A stretch of DNA of 64,000 nt from Litoditis marina (Eukaryota > Nematoda > Chromadorea > Rhabditida > Rhabditidae). Within the stretch, counting starts at the first letter, position 1. The number at the start of each line of letters is the position of its first letter. Of this stretch, positions 52,822 to 64,000 are shown piece after piece. Position numbers and translations under genes: made by a program. The stretch is taken from contig OZ038438.1 of the NCBI GenBank assembly GCA_964036275.1, positions 10,115,321-10,179,320 of the forward strand. The letters run 5' to 3'. A model generated the notes under the pieces. The model made no database searches, had not been told where the DNA came from, and worked only from the letters and a program-made list of their open reading frames with translations.

Positions 52822-55800
52822 TTTTAGAGGTGAGGGTCTGTTTTCCTTGAGCTGTGTTTTCAAGCAATAAACCAGCGCTAGCGAAGGTCGATCTTACGAG
52901 GTGAGAGAGAAAAACTGGAAAAAAGAGGAATGAGGATTGAGATAGAGAAGGAACACAACCGGATAATGCAGACAGAAACGACATTTTGTAACTGTTGTTT
53001 CCCCCTAGTTGCAGTCTGATGTTATAGCCATCAATATTACTAAAACACTCTGAAACCTGAAGCAGTCCGAATAATGTAGCAGGGGTGGGTAAAATTTCGG
53101 TTGTGGGTCAATTTTTGAAATCGATTTTGTTCAGCAAGCTGAAGATGATTCATTCATAATTTTTAATAGGAGAAAGTGTTTCTGTTTTGTAGTAGTTTGA
53201 GGGTGTCGAGTGGTTCACGTGAAACTCTTAGCTGAATGCCCCGCATTTGTTGGCAATTTCAAGGTTAAATGTAAACACATTCCCAGCGTAATTCCTGATT
53301 TGCTCAAGTAAACCGCAAAAACATCATCTCGCGGTAAAAGTTAGTTAGAGAGAGGGAGAGAGGAAGAGAGAGAGGGAGGAAGGGAGGGAGAGAGTGAGAG
53401 TTTGGAGAGAGTTTATATATAGCTATAATGTTGGAGAGCTGTTGATTGTAGTGCCCGAACCTGCATGGACTGGCCGACGCCGACGGCACTCCACCACTTG
53501 CCCTTCTTGGCGGGGTGGTCGAGGGTGAACACGTAGTTCCCCCCCTCCTTCCTCCACTTCAACGAACTCTTCTCCTCCTCGTTCATGTACTCACAGACTG
53601 GAGCATCTTCTCTCTTTTTTATTTCTGCAAAAATCAAAGAAATAAATAGGGGTTGAACTTCGTTTATTTTAAATGTCATAATATTATCACTTCAGGGGAG
53701 GGTAGTAACAGTCAGTAAGCATCAACATATTGCTCAATTGCAAACTGTTCATTACACTTTTTTATCATTTGGTTTCTTGAAATTAACTGTACGGATCATC
53801 GAGTTATTCACAAACAGATCAAAGTTTTCGATGAACTAATAATTGTGGAGAAATATTGGTTCAAATACTTCTATAAACAACTTTTTTTATATACATGAGA
53901 AAAATCAAGTAAGAAAATATGATCTATGTTTGAAGAATTTCCCCCCAGGCAGCCGAAAAACAGCTCAGTGAAACTCCGTTTTGAGATTCAAAAGACAAAC
54001 AGACTTCTGCCCAATTTGAAGAGCAGCTAAACAACACTTATGGAAGAACAAACAACATCTCTAAAAAAACTCTTCTATTTGACATTGATCCGAAGAAACA
54101 TTGCGAGAATTGACCCTGTACTTGATCATTAACATAATTTGCCTGATCACTATTTTATCACATCGCTATTGGTATAATGGTGTTCAGTATTACCTGTTTC
54201 ACTCTTCATGTTCTTACAGTTCTCTGCCAAGTTGCAGACTCTTTTCGTCTCCATTTGAGATGGAACGGTGATCGGTCCATCCGCTTCCAAAGCTGGAGCA
54301 ACTACCGGCAGGAAGAAGGTCTGAGAGAGAGCACAATCATCAAACTACTCCAGCGAGCAATATGGCCACGTCTGGGTGCAGCCAAAACAAACAGCTAGAT
54401 ACTTCCATAAACTTTCAACAACTTCCGAAGTTTTCTCGTTAGAACTAGGGAGCTTCTTTCATTATGTGCGTGGTACTTATTTTTAGGTTTGTGTATTTAC
54501 GTTAGATCTTCTAGTAATGTAATGGTTGTGAGCGAAGGGTAACATTTGTATCGATTTAAGATACTTTACAAGTTGTTTGTAAAACAAACAATATGTTGCA
54601 AGGTTTCCGAATACTTTTTGGACATGGCTATCAGTGCGTTGATTCAGCTTCTATTCGGCGCATCGACCCTTTTTGTCAGAGAACTGTATTCTATTGCACT
54701 ACTGAGTGAAAGGACCGGTAGAGATGGGCTAAAAAGCAGCCCGTTCACACCTTGGCAGCATCCACAGGCAAACAAATGGCTGAACACGTAATCAGTTCAG
54801 GAAGTCCGATGAACCAATTGGAACGCAGCCTAACATGTTGACGCAACTTACTTCTCCTGAACTCTATTAACGTTCCACGTGATTAGTAAGTTGCCCTATG
54901 CTGCGAAGCGTGGTTGACTTGTAGCGAGATAGTTTGTTTATGTTTTAACTATCGAGATACCTCTGTTATTTTTCGTTGTAATACCCATTGTTGGCGTACG
55001 CGTTTCAACCAACAATTGGGATCCAGGATTAACTGGTTTACGAGCTGGTATCACCACAGTAATGACACGTCTGCGAAAAAAACCGTACGGGGCAAAAACC
55101 GCCAACTTGTTATTCATTCAGACGCTCTATAGTTCGAATGATTGTTTTGTGCGATACTATTTTGTTAACACAACTCAACAATGACTATGTGTCATTGTTT
55201 AAGTTGAAAATGAGGTTTTGCCCCATTGCTTACCACGCAGTTGGCTAAATCGGCGTCGTTCGAGTCCTGTGTGCTGAGAGGGCGGGCGAATTCTGCAGAA
55301 AGTAGACCATCCTGCAAGTTAAGAGAATATCAGATTAGAACGAAGATTTTGTGAATCAACTGAGAAAACTGTTCAAAAACAGTTTGTGGTGAAGGGTGGA
55401 AGATAACATGCCTGTAAGTCCAAAGCGAGGGCTTGAACATTTGTCTGATTATCCGATTCTATTCCATCCTCAGTAACATGTGCATCCACAAGACCGATTT
55501 GACCGGAACGGACAAACACTCCAATTACATCGTGCTGCAAACTTTGGCCAGTCATCAACACACGGAATTCCTACGCATTCTTGCACTATGAACGTGCAGT
55601 ATAAATCAAACCTATCTCTGTTTTGAAGTTTGACGTCTGTATTTGATATTATAGTATTAGATTAATGGGATGCAATCGAAAAGAGATAAAATAATATATA
55701 TTGGAACATACAATTTTACATAATGTTCAGGTGGCTACGAGGCGTGGGGATTTCAATCGGAACGGTACGCCGTGGTTGTTAGTTACATATCTCTTGGGTT

Positions 55801-56251
55801 GAAGAAGCGAACCGTTTACGAGCCAGAGGAACATGAAAAACTCTATTTATTCGACTCACTGGTTTATCATCTCCGATGTAGAGGCCAGACCAAAAGTTGA
55901 CCAGATCCGACCTGGCGGTAAGTCGGAAAACGACATCAGAACTCAGTTCATCGTAGAGCCAGGACAACGAATAGTTATCCGACTAGAAACAGAGTGACAT
56001 GCCTTTATATCAAAACCAGGTGAATACTTTGAGAAACAATTCCCACGGTAACACATACCCAAGTTTGTCGTATTTTCTCTAGCACGATTTGAACGAATCT
56101 GGACAAAAACACAAAACGTAGGTAACTGAGTGAGAATAAAAAGAAGTGGACTGACTTGAAAAGAGCAGGGCACCGTCTTGGTGTCCGACTGTTGGGGAAG
56201 GGTTCTGGAATAGAGAAGGGGAAGGAGCGAGAGGAACGGTAGCAGGTACAT
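46006..56251 (-). CDS. Secreted protein with two DOMON-like domains and an acidic tail
   Basis: DOMON domains are extracellular beta-sandwiches that bind haem or sugars. Exons: 56251-56156, 55982-55860, 55570-55412, 55311-55234, 54320-54194, 53624-53461, 51782-51660, 51412-51341, 50890-50813, 50626-50554, 50140-50060, 49796-49719, 49356-49264, 48869-48817, 48526-48434, 48001-47902, 47765-47715, 47460-47371, 46807-46748, 46570-46458, 46104-46006. All phases agree; about 667 residues. Signal peptide [20 protein letters not shown] 1 (about 29-195): [58 protein letters not shown]. Module 2 (about 200-350): [36 protein letters not shown] Glu/Thr/Asn-rich low-complexity tail follows ([16 protein letters not shown]), with NxS/T sites. 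The end (about 597-667) is Cys-rich and helical ([37 protein letters not shown]). The intron after 55412 uses a GC donor. Confidence 0.78.
47205..47275 (-). repeat. ACTACAAACAC-family repeat fragment (reverse)
   Basis: On the minus strand: GGGATCGAACTATAAACACA, then GCGGGATAGGG, AACACACTCC and TATAGGCTTACTTTCGAGA. In an intron of the DOMON gene. Confidence 0.65.
50627..50650. repeat. (TAA)n microsatellite next to a splice acceptor
   Basis: About seven TAA/AAT units. On the minus strand this is the ATTATTATTAG acceptor of a DOMON-gene exon. A similar AAT run sits at 4761-4776 before an acceptor of the RBM12-like gene. Confidence 0.85.
50961..51020 (+). repeat. ACTACAAACAC-family repeat fragment
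   Basis: GGATCAAACTACAAACCCAG, GTGGGACAGGGAGTACATGA, then GGCTTCGAAAAGAGC. In an intron of the DOMON gene. Confidence 0.65.
52348..52537. mobile_element. MITE with GAGTGGGTGACGATTAAGC ends, copy 1
   Basis: 190 bp with perfect 19-bp inverted termini (GAGTGGGTGACGATTAAGC / its complement). Flanks GTTGTGA and ATTGTGA look like a 7-bp target-site duplication with one mismatch. The interior shares blocks with the copy at 61280-61478 (GCGGATGTCTCTT, CAAACTTTCACAAAGATAGT, GAGTTATAGGCTGTAGCTTA). In an intron of the DOMON gene; non-coding. Confidence 0.88.
52722..52816. repeat. (CT)n microsatellite
   Basis: About 95 bp of CT with CAAT interruptions, in the same large intron. A shorter GA/GGA-rich tract lies at 53341-53400 just before an exon. 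Confidence 0.9.
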
Positions 56252-59159
56252 GACGGCAATGAACGCTGGTTGGCCGATCCGCGGAGGTGCAGCCCGCTCC
56301 GCCCCCGCCACGCCCCCAGCAGCCAGGGGCAGAACTCGTTCCTCAACATCGGAAATGTTTTGCTCGACTAAGGGTATAATGAGTCGAGGAACCGTCACAC
56401 CTACTTACGGCTGAGAGGATACACACGAGAGTGGGGGATTCGGTTCATCGAGTGAACTTGGCAGCACGCCAGGCAAGCTGCAGCGAACCATATTTTAACT
56501 ACCACGAAACCCATGTATGTTCTGAAAAATTAAATATTGAGAGATTGAAGAGAATAAGATATTCGAGGGATCACGAAGAAGGAGAGGAATAACGAAATAA
56601 ATCCCGTATTTTATGAGATGCCATTTGATACGAACATGTGATCACGTTCAAAGATAGTTTCCAGCGAAATTGCACTGGAGATATAAATATTATGGCATAT
56701 TTGTTAGTTTTTTGACTCTCCGAAACACAAGAGATATGAATCTAGCCGGTGCAAAGAAGTAGAACAACGAGATAGGGAAAATATGCTCCCCCCCAAGGGA
56801 TCTTAGTATACCAGTATTTCGTTGCTTTAATACTATGTTCATAATTGATGCTGGTAATGTACCTTTCCAGTGGGCTGATGAAATGTTCACGGAGATCATA
56901 CCTTTCGTCCCATCAGATGGCCTTGTTTTTTTCCAAATTTATACAAGATTACGTGAAACGCAGATATGAAGTCGCTATTGAGAGTTGAATACAATTGAAA
57001 AAAGAATACAGTTGCCAAAACATTATAAACATAACCAGTTCTCTTGTTCGGTCAAACTCCAATCAACCATGTCAACGACGAAACCAAAAAGTTCAAATTA
57101 GTCTTTTTTCGTTCCATAATTTATAGACGCTCGACGTGCGAGAATCTGTCATTTTTTTCAAATCTAGGGACAATCAGTAATTTAATGTAATGTGTTATAA
57201 GCCAGCTAGTTATACTTCATAACTAGCAGACTGACCATAAATTGTTCCTTCGCTCGTCCCTTTTTTCGTGAAAACATTCTATAAAGGGTTCTGCCAGCCT
57301 AGATGTTACATCATCGCAGATGACACTATACGTTAGAAATACATCGTTGTTAATATTGAGAAAGCTCTGATTGCGTGGGAGGGGAGGATAGTCGAGGGAA
57401 GTTCCCGCGAGCCTCGCGGATACGTTCAGTGCACAACTCATTTGGATTCGGAGGTCGCCACCAACCCTGCTCACTCTTCAGAACGAAAAATCACGGCAGT
57501 TTCATGTTTCACTGGCCACACAGTTTCTGAATATCACATCACTTCAACAATAACGTATTATGATAAAGTACGGGGGAATATTATAGATTTAGAGACAGAC
57601 ACATTATATGTATTTTGCCCGCGAGTATTATTCCGTATAGAGTACGTGCGTTACTCTGAAGATCTGTTCAGGTAAGCCATTTCTGAAGAAATATCACATG
57701 ATTCGCAGACTTCTGCAATATTTTTCATGACATAGTCCCAGTTTTCAGTGGATTACTACAGTCGATCACTACAGTGATGCAGTTGTCTTTCTGTGCGACA
57801 ATGTCTGAGTTTTATTTTGATCTCGAGAAACGCCGAAATAGAGACATTTCGGTGAAAAAGGATTGTGATCAAACTACACACATTGCGGGATAAGGTCACA
57901 TACACTGTCCAGGCTTGCTCAGAAAAGGGAAAATCCTATAGTTTTCTTTGTGAAACAGTGGGACCAAGAACGAGGTCAAACAGTACTAGATCCAGCCACC
58001 GGCTAATTGGTTGCAAAGCAATCTAAGAGAACCAGTAGGACGCAAGATTACATTGCGTCGATGGATTTGCAATCGAATCAATGCCCGCGACCTCGACAAA
58101 AACATATTCTCAAAATGTAATTAGGTAGTTTGTTGGAGAACAAACATATCAGTTATGCCCATTTAGAGATTCTTGAAAAGCTCCTTCTTTTTCTTAAACA
58201 TAACTTTTCATTTTTCTCTATTTGTAATCGATTCTAGAACGAAAAACATGGACATCCGTATAAATCGTTCAAATAGTTACGTTTGATATGCAAAGAATAC
58301 TTAGTTCGTGTCTCGGATACAGAGTACGGTAGCCACTCTGAAAAAAAAAACAGCACTTGTCGTGTTAGTTTGCACGCACTTAAAAGGTAGGCGCATCATC
58401 TAAACAAGTGTTTAGTGAAAATGTCTACTGGCTGAAACAGCTTCCAGTTTCTGAACCTGGTTGACAACTTTTCTTCGTTTCAGCGGTCCGGTACTCAATT
58501 ATTTTGCGATTTCAGTTTTCTCACATTCAAATAGTAGAATGTTCTTGTTTATCAGCGTTTACGAAAAAAATCAAGCAAGTGTAACTAATTATATCGCGCA
58601 GAGTTGCACACTACGATAATATCCCATTGGATGTGTGTACCACAAATACCACCAGGCATGTTTTGGACTACTCAGTTAAAGTTTGTAGGATTAGTTTCAG
58701 TTGGAACTAAGGGAGATATTGTTGTACGGTGTGCTATCTATTTTCTACCACTTGGTGGGAGCAAATGTTTAATATGCACAAGTAAGTTAGTTCACGCCTT
58801 AGTAAAATTTAGTTTTGTTTTCATTATGACAGCTTGTAGCCATTGAAAACTCTGAAAAATGTTTTATGTTGACTCTGATTAGATAGTTAAACAAGCAACT
58901 ACCGGACTAGTTTTTTTCATAATGACACTGACTCAACATTTTCAGGCATCGGCAGCAAAGAACCAATAATACTTACCTCTTCCTGTGAAGTATTTAAAAC
59001 TAATTGTGCAGACATGGGAAACGCGTCTGTACAGTACACACGTTGATATGATTTCCGTCAAGACGCGTATGTGTAGTCAATGGTGAAAACTGTATGGTCA
59101 AGGGGTGAGACGCCTTTTTGGGTCTACCTCTGCTGGTAACCCTTGGTTGTCTCTCTTAA
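56252..59159. other. Upstream region of the DOMON gene, no supported gene
   Basis: The first 150 bp upstream of the DOMON start stay open in frame (GC-rich, VEERVLPLAAGGVAG...). An earlier start is possible, though the ATG at 56251 gives the clean signal peptide. A GC-richer patch at 57360-57475 could be a 5' UTR exon or promoter. Open frames at 57442-57675 and 58604-58846 (+) lack splice-site and family support. Confidence 0.45.
57866..57925 (+). repeat. ACTACAAACAC-family repeat fragment
   Basis: GTGATCAAACTACACACATT, GCGGGATAAGG and CCAGGCTTGCTC, in intergenic sequence. Confidence 0.65.
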
Positions 59160-60100
59160 TTGATGGTCATCAGCAGCCGCACTACGGTTACCAGCAGCCG
59201 CACTCGCTAACTCTTTTGTCACCAGTCGCCGCACTTTGCAAATTGAGAAAGGTCATCCAAAAATCTCGCTAGATGACGGTTACCAGCAGCCACACTTACA
59301 GACAGATCAGGCGCTTGTGAAAGAACGTAACGTTATCGTAACATGGGTTATCTTTTCTCTAACATAGAGCGCGAGAGTCTCTATAAACATAGAACGCGAT
59401 AGTTAGCTATAACTCTATAGAGCACGTCACTTTGAACTAGCGTGTAGTATGTGTGTTATCTTTATAGTAAAGCACGTGAGTTCTCTTCAACATGAACTCT
59501 CCCCAATCTTTGTTCATATAAATTTTTCCACGCATGTGTACAGTAGATAATGAACGGTCTTTCATGCAATTACAAAAATAGAGTTCTATTCCTATAAGCA
59601 ATTTCGGTTCCTAGCAAAAACCAGTTTCCGTAAATTTTAGAATAAAAATCAGCAGAAGCAGCTAGTGTGGCTGTGGATATGGAATTGAATTGAATTGAAT
59701 TGGTATTTAAAAAAAAACAATTCCACACAATTGAATGGAACTGACTTTTGGACAGCCAAAACATGGAATTGAATTGATATTTGGAATTGGTGAACTCTTC
59801 TGAGAAGCACGCATTTCACGTCGTTTTTCCCAAAACCAACTACAAAGTGCATCAATTTCCCCATTTCTCGACTGAAATGAAGATTTGCTTCGTGCAGACA
59901 GACATAATTACCCATTTATATTAGTGGATTCGAGTTCTCATGAGGTGAGACATAAACATATTAGCAATGTTATTCTCATTCAAAGTTATACTGCAAGGGT
60001 GGCGCTAAACGACTCTCCAATTAACAAGTGCGGCTACTGGTGACCATAGTGCGGCTGCTGGTGACCAAGCAGTTAGCGAGTGCGGCTGCTGGTAACCTCC
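59160..60100. mobile_element. Element with CAGCAGCCGCAC-type inverted ends
   Basis: The 27 bp at 59186-59212 (beginning GGTTACCAGCAGCCGCACTC) are exactly inverted at 60071-60097. Further CAGCAGCCGCAC/GTCACCAGTCGCCGCAC units lie at both ends. The interior is AT-rich with GAATTGAATT runs near 59685-59780 and has no supported gene. Probably a roughly 0.9-kb non-autonomous element. Confidence 0.7.
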
Positions 60101-60301
60101 TAAATATTTGTGCCCCCAACTACTTTCATTTTCCCACGACCCTTTAACGATGCACAGAATACCAGCAGGCGCTCTTTTCGTACCATATTCATCCAAATGA
60201 TGGAAACTACAATATATTTAGCAGACTAAAACTAGCTACATCTAGGAAAAAAATTGTTGGAAGGGAAGCGAAACGTTTAATGCTTAACAATGTTGCGGAT
60301 T

Positions 60302-60436
60302 CTTAAATTAGGACGATTATGTGGACCAATCCGACGCGTCGGACCTTTAAACTGCAATTGAAAAATGTATTGCAGTTTAAAGGAACGAAGCGTTGGGACG
60401 TTGGGAAGGGAGTCCACGTAATCGCCCTTCTCTGAG
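60302..60436. mobile_element. GGACGATTATGTGG inverted-repeat element, copy 2
   Basis: The left end CTTAAATTAGGACGATTATG continues GTGGACCAATCC; the right end has GTCCACGTAATCGCCC. Internal CTTTAAACTGCAATTG and its inverse give a hairpin. Relative of 26442-26573. Confidence 0.7.
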
Positions 60437-61279
60437 AACCCTCACTTCGTTTCCAGAACGCTATTTTAGGCATTTACCTGGTTGAACTTGCTTGTTTCGA
60501 GGGGAAAACTGGTTCACTCCCAGCCATTCTGTTTTCCCTGAAAACACCTATCGGGAAGCTGTTATCATGCCATCTTAGCCCGAGGTATGACTCGAAGTGT
60601 TGAATCAGAAAAAAGACGGACATGGTTGAAAAAATAGAGAACACAGAACTAGAAACAGTGGTAGTGATGATTTGGAAACATTAACTGATCAAAGATAATA
60701 GCTTTTTTTTCAACTTTTTTCTTAAGCGTTTCTCAATGAATGTTAGTGGTAGAATCGCAAAAACAACCGCTCATCATCATATGAATGAAGCATTTAACGC
60801 TCATATGATTCTCACAAAAATTTGCACTCAACGTCTACGTTCCATGGTTCTCTCGTGCGATGCACGACCCTGCCCTAGCTCGAAGTTGTTTTGACTTTGG
60901 TTCGTTTCACGTTTTTGATCGCTTCGAATGGCATATCTAAGTTATCGGTGGAGTTAATTGAATGTGATTAGCACGATTGAACTGTTATATGAATATCCAA
61001 TTTTTGGTATAAAGAAATGAAGAGAAAGTTTTCTCTCCCCAACAAACTTCTAACTTTGTATTCTATCCATTTATTATTTATAAGGGAAATTGTGCGAGCT
61101 TTGTAGATTTCAATTCAATTTTTATTTGAGATATTCAGTTCGTTTTTCGCCCCAAATCTTGAGTTGTCACATAGTCTATTCTGATATTCCAGTTATATGG
61201 CAGCGTATAACATATTTTATATACTAGTTTATATGTTAGTTTAGATACAAGTCCTAGAAAATCGGTCCACTTGTTGATT
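60437..61279. other. AT-rich intergenic sequence
   Basis: No exon with paired splice sites and a recognisable product was found on either strand. Nothing of note. Confidence 0.5.
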
Positions 61280-61478
61280 GAGTGGGTGACGATTAAGCGT
61301 AAACACATTGAGCGGATGTCTCTTGTCAAAAACTGTATGAGTTGTTTCTCTCCAAACTTTCACAAAGATAGTTTATTCTTATGAACTATTCATTTTGATA
61401 CTTTGAACGTTCTATTGTTGTTAAGACTTGAGTTATAGGCTGTAGCTTAATGCCTTTGAGCTTAATCGTCACCCACTC
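61280..61478. mobile_element. MITE with GAGTGGGTGACGATTAAGC ends, copy 2
   Basis: 199 bp with the same perfect 19-bp inverted termini as 52348-52537. It is flanked by GTTGATT on both sides, a perfect 7-bp target-site duplication. Confidence 0.92.
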
Positions 61479-61559
61479 GTTGATTCACAATTCGGTGCAA
61501 GCAGACTGAAAGTAGTTTACATCTCGTGCTATCAGAAAAGATCAAATCAACGGTAAGGC

Positions 61560-61772
61560 TTCCAATTACGTGTAAAACGTGTATCAGATGATGCAATTAC
61601 GTGTATCACTCTTACGTTACTCTTACGTGTATTACTTTTACGTGTTACTTCCAATTACGTGTATAACGTGTATCAGGTGATGCAATTACGTGTATTACTC
61701 TTACGTTGATCTTACGTGTATTACTTTTACGTGTTACTTCCAATTACGTGTATTACGTGTATCAGGTGATGT
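61560..61772. repeat. 89-bp tandem repeat, about 2.4 copies
   Basis: Units begin TTCCAATTACGTGTA at 61560, 61649 and 61738. Inside each unit TTACGTGTATTAC-like and CTTACGT motifs recur, so the unit is itself built from a shorter ACGTGTATTA-type repeat. Confidence 0.88.
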
Positions 61773-64000
61773 GAGCAGACTGCAAGCAGAGAAGAAGACA
61801 AAAACACCTGTAATTTTACGAAGGAGTTCAAAGTTCTACACTATCTCTTTATTCAACTACAGCAGAGCATACTGAGGATAAAATTGCGTTCACACCTTGG
61901 CCGGTCTACTCTTTTTCTTGTGCAGGAGTTCCGGAATGTGAAGAGCGATGGTTTTCAACGACAGTTTGTTTTGTCCGTATTGGGTATGTTTCTCGTCTTC
62001 ACCAGAAGGTTTTTCGGTAAGGGTCTATCACATACTTTAACGAGGGTGAACAACCGCTTGCAAAAGTTCCTATTTTGTTTCGGATAACCGTTGTCGCTTA
62101 AAGACTTTAAGAAAGGCGGGAGTATGCTGTTTATTTCACGTTGTGCTGTTTTTTGCAGTTGGTATAAGGATTAGAGTCAGCGTCTCCAACAACTTCTGGG
62201 CCTGGGTCGAGTCTCAGATGAGGCGGACATTCCATGCATACTGACAGCTGCCGGAGTGGCAGTGGGAATGACCAGAGCTGTGCTACCTGCTCTACTGCAA
62301 CTCGTTCGATTCGTCATACACTACTGAAAAGACATTATTGTTTCGTGATGCTACATTTCGCAAGTTATATCAAACCGGCGGCTGAGATGAGAACACGGAA
62401 AATCCGTTGATGAAATTCAGCTAGCAGTTTTATGATCTTGGTAGTTTTTCGTTAATTTCAGTTTCAATTTTATAGTACAAATTGTTCTCCTAGCTTGTAC
62501 GTACTTTTTCATTTCATTCAACCCACCTCTTTCTGCATTTATTATACAAATGTACGAAACATACAATATAAATTGTGAATGCATTAAGGAGAGGAAATTA
62601 GAGATAGATAAAATTAGATGCGTCAAACTAAGTAGTTAAAAGGGATATTAGTTATTATGTTTGATACTGTACAGTTAAAATGATGGTATTTAGTTATTAT
62701 CTACTTTCTCATTATAGGTTAAATAGGTGATTGATTAAGTTGAATATATACTATTCCGGCCTCTTTTTTGCTTTTTTTGCGTAGATCATATCAACAAATG
62801 TCTTGAATCAATTCAAGTTGATAGACGACGTATCATTGATGGTTCTGATGAGACATGGTTGGCGTGTACTGTGCAGCTCCGAAGACCATAAAGAGTTCAG
62901 TGCGAGCACAACATTTGGTAGGAACATTTGAGTGATAAGATGTTGATTTTCAAAAACGACCAAAATCATAAATGTGTCTAAGTCGCACCAGGTTGAAACT
63001 CCAAAACACAAAATAACACAAAATCGTATTTTCCCGTACCATCCTACCAATTACACTTGCTTCAATGAGATTTCGCTCATGTTAGCCATTGACAGTCAGC
63101 ACCTAATTAATTGCGAGTCAGTCTTGTAGTTTACAAAGACGCAGTACAATCCAACAGAGACGAACAAAGGTTGTTAACACTTGAAGCATTTCCCACCATT
63201 TGGACGCATTGATAAGAATGTGATACTTATCATTCGTTGACGATATTGGCTGGAATTAGACTTGTCTTCGGTCGTTTTTAATCATTCGTGACAAACCTAG
63301 TGACGTATCAAGACCAACAGTCATGCAAAATTTGTTGATCCGAATTAAATAAAACTTTCGGTTTGAGACTGTTTCAATGTTTATTCGGTCTCCTCTCGAT
63401 TTTTCTATTCACGTAACCCACGACCAGGAAGAAAGAAAACTGAAAAAAATATTCAAATACATGGGAGGACAGAAAAACATCCCGAGAAATCTGGGCAATC
63501 AGAACCTTTTCCCGTATTCATTCCCTCATTCACAGTAGTTTCTTTAGAAAATGTTCCCCGATACAGTTTCAGGTTTCAGGTGGAAGATCATATGACTTCC
63601 GGTTGTCATCGACGCACTATAATAAAATATTTTGTTATTGGATAAAACCTGATAATCACGGAACTGGTACAAACTTATTTCCTCTCTATTGTGTGCAACG
63701 ATAATGCCTACACAATATTGTGAAAGATCAAGTAAACTCTGGACAAAACAGAGAGAAATATGAGAAAACAGCAGGAATGGTTTCTCCATTCATTCGAACT
63801 GGTTCATGGCTGAAATTTGGTTGAAAAACAAGAGCCTTTGCTCGTAGCACGTGTACTAATTTTATCATACATTTTCGAGGTGGAATCCGGACAGTTTCGC
63901 GACATCGGCGCACGTTGAGTCCCAATGTTCTCTAGGTGACACTTAAAGAATCCGTCTCGTTTTAATTTTGACTTTTGAGTTAACAAACTGACCCTATGGC
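61773..64000. other. Right end of window, no gene resolved
   Basis: Possible plus-strand exons occur at 61928-61982 (after TTGTGCAG, donor GTATGT) and about 62185-62327 (after GAGTCAG; one frame reads ADIPCILTAAGVAVGMTRAV to a stop at VIHY). Two frames fit about equally well and no family is recognised, so I do not call a gene. 62400-64000 is AT-rich; its minus-strand open frames lack support. Confidence 0.35.

Noticed and set aside
57223..57675. Open frames in a GC-richer patch
   Set aside because: No flanking splice sites linking to a gene; no family match.
58604..58846. 80-codon plus-strand frame
   Set aside because: Isolated, atypical composition, no splice-site pair or known motif.

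Overview
The window looks like nuclear DNA of an intron-rich invertebrate animal. It is AT-rich, genes are split into many short exons with mostly GT..AG introns and nematode-style TTTCAG-like acceptors, and every recognisable gene is animal-type. A nematode or another ecdysozoan fits best, but I found no trans-splice leader or other lineage-defining sequence, so the taxon is an inference. I rebuilt gene models by hand, accepting an exon only if splice sites, reading phase and homology agreed across the junction.

Layout. 1-6742 (+): 3' part of an RBM12-like RNA-binding protein with three RRM modules. 13376-6985 (-): complete MAN1/LEMD3-type inner nuclear membrane protein, tail-to-tail with the first gene. 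17198-15023 (-): divergent protein with two homeodomain-like folds and a dead LINE in its intron. 19478-21651 (+): START lipid-transfer gene with unplaced 5' end, convergent with a MADF-domain regulator at 24047-21933 (-). 33106-25077 (-): complete PDPR-like (pyruvate dehydrogenase phosphatase regulatory subunit) gene with 23 exons. 37958-33522 (-): CNOT10-like TPR gene. 42143-38300 (-): secreted preproprotein ending in a cystine-knot domain of Trunk/PTTH or IL-17 type, the most interesting gene here. 42280-45480 (+): small multi-pass membrane protein only 136 bp from the ligand start, head-to-head. 56251-46006 (-): secreted protein with two DOMON-like modules, a long acidic tail and a Cys-rich C-terminal domain. 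56252-64000: no gene I can support; it is full of inverted-repeat elements and tandem repeats.

The genes serve unrelated roles (RNA processing, nuclear envelope, transcription, lipid transfer, mitochondrial metabolism, mRNA decay, extracellular signalling), as expected for a eukaryotic locus, so no operon is inferred. Small non-autonomous inverted-repeat elements of at least seven families fill introns and spacers. Several are present twice or more in the window, and one shows clear 7-bp target-site duplications.
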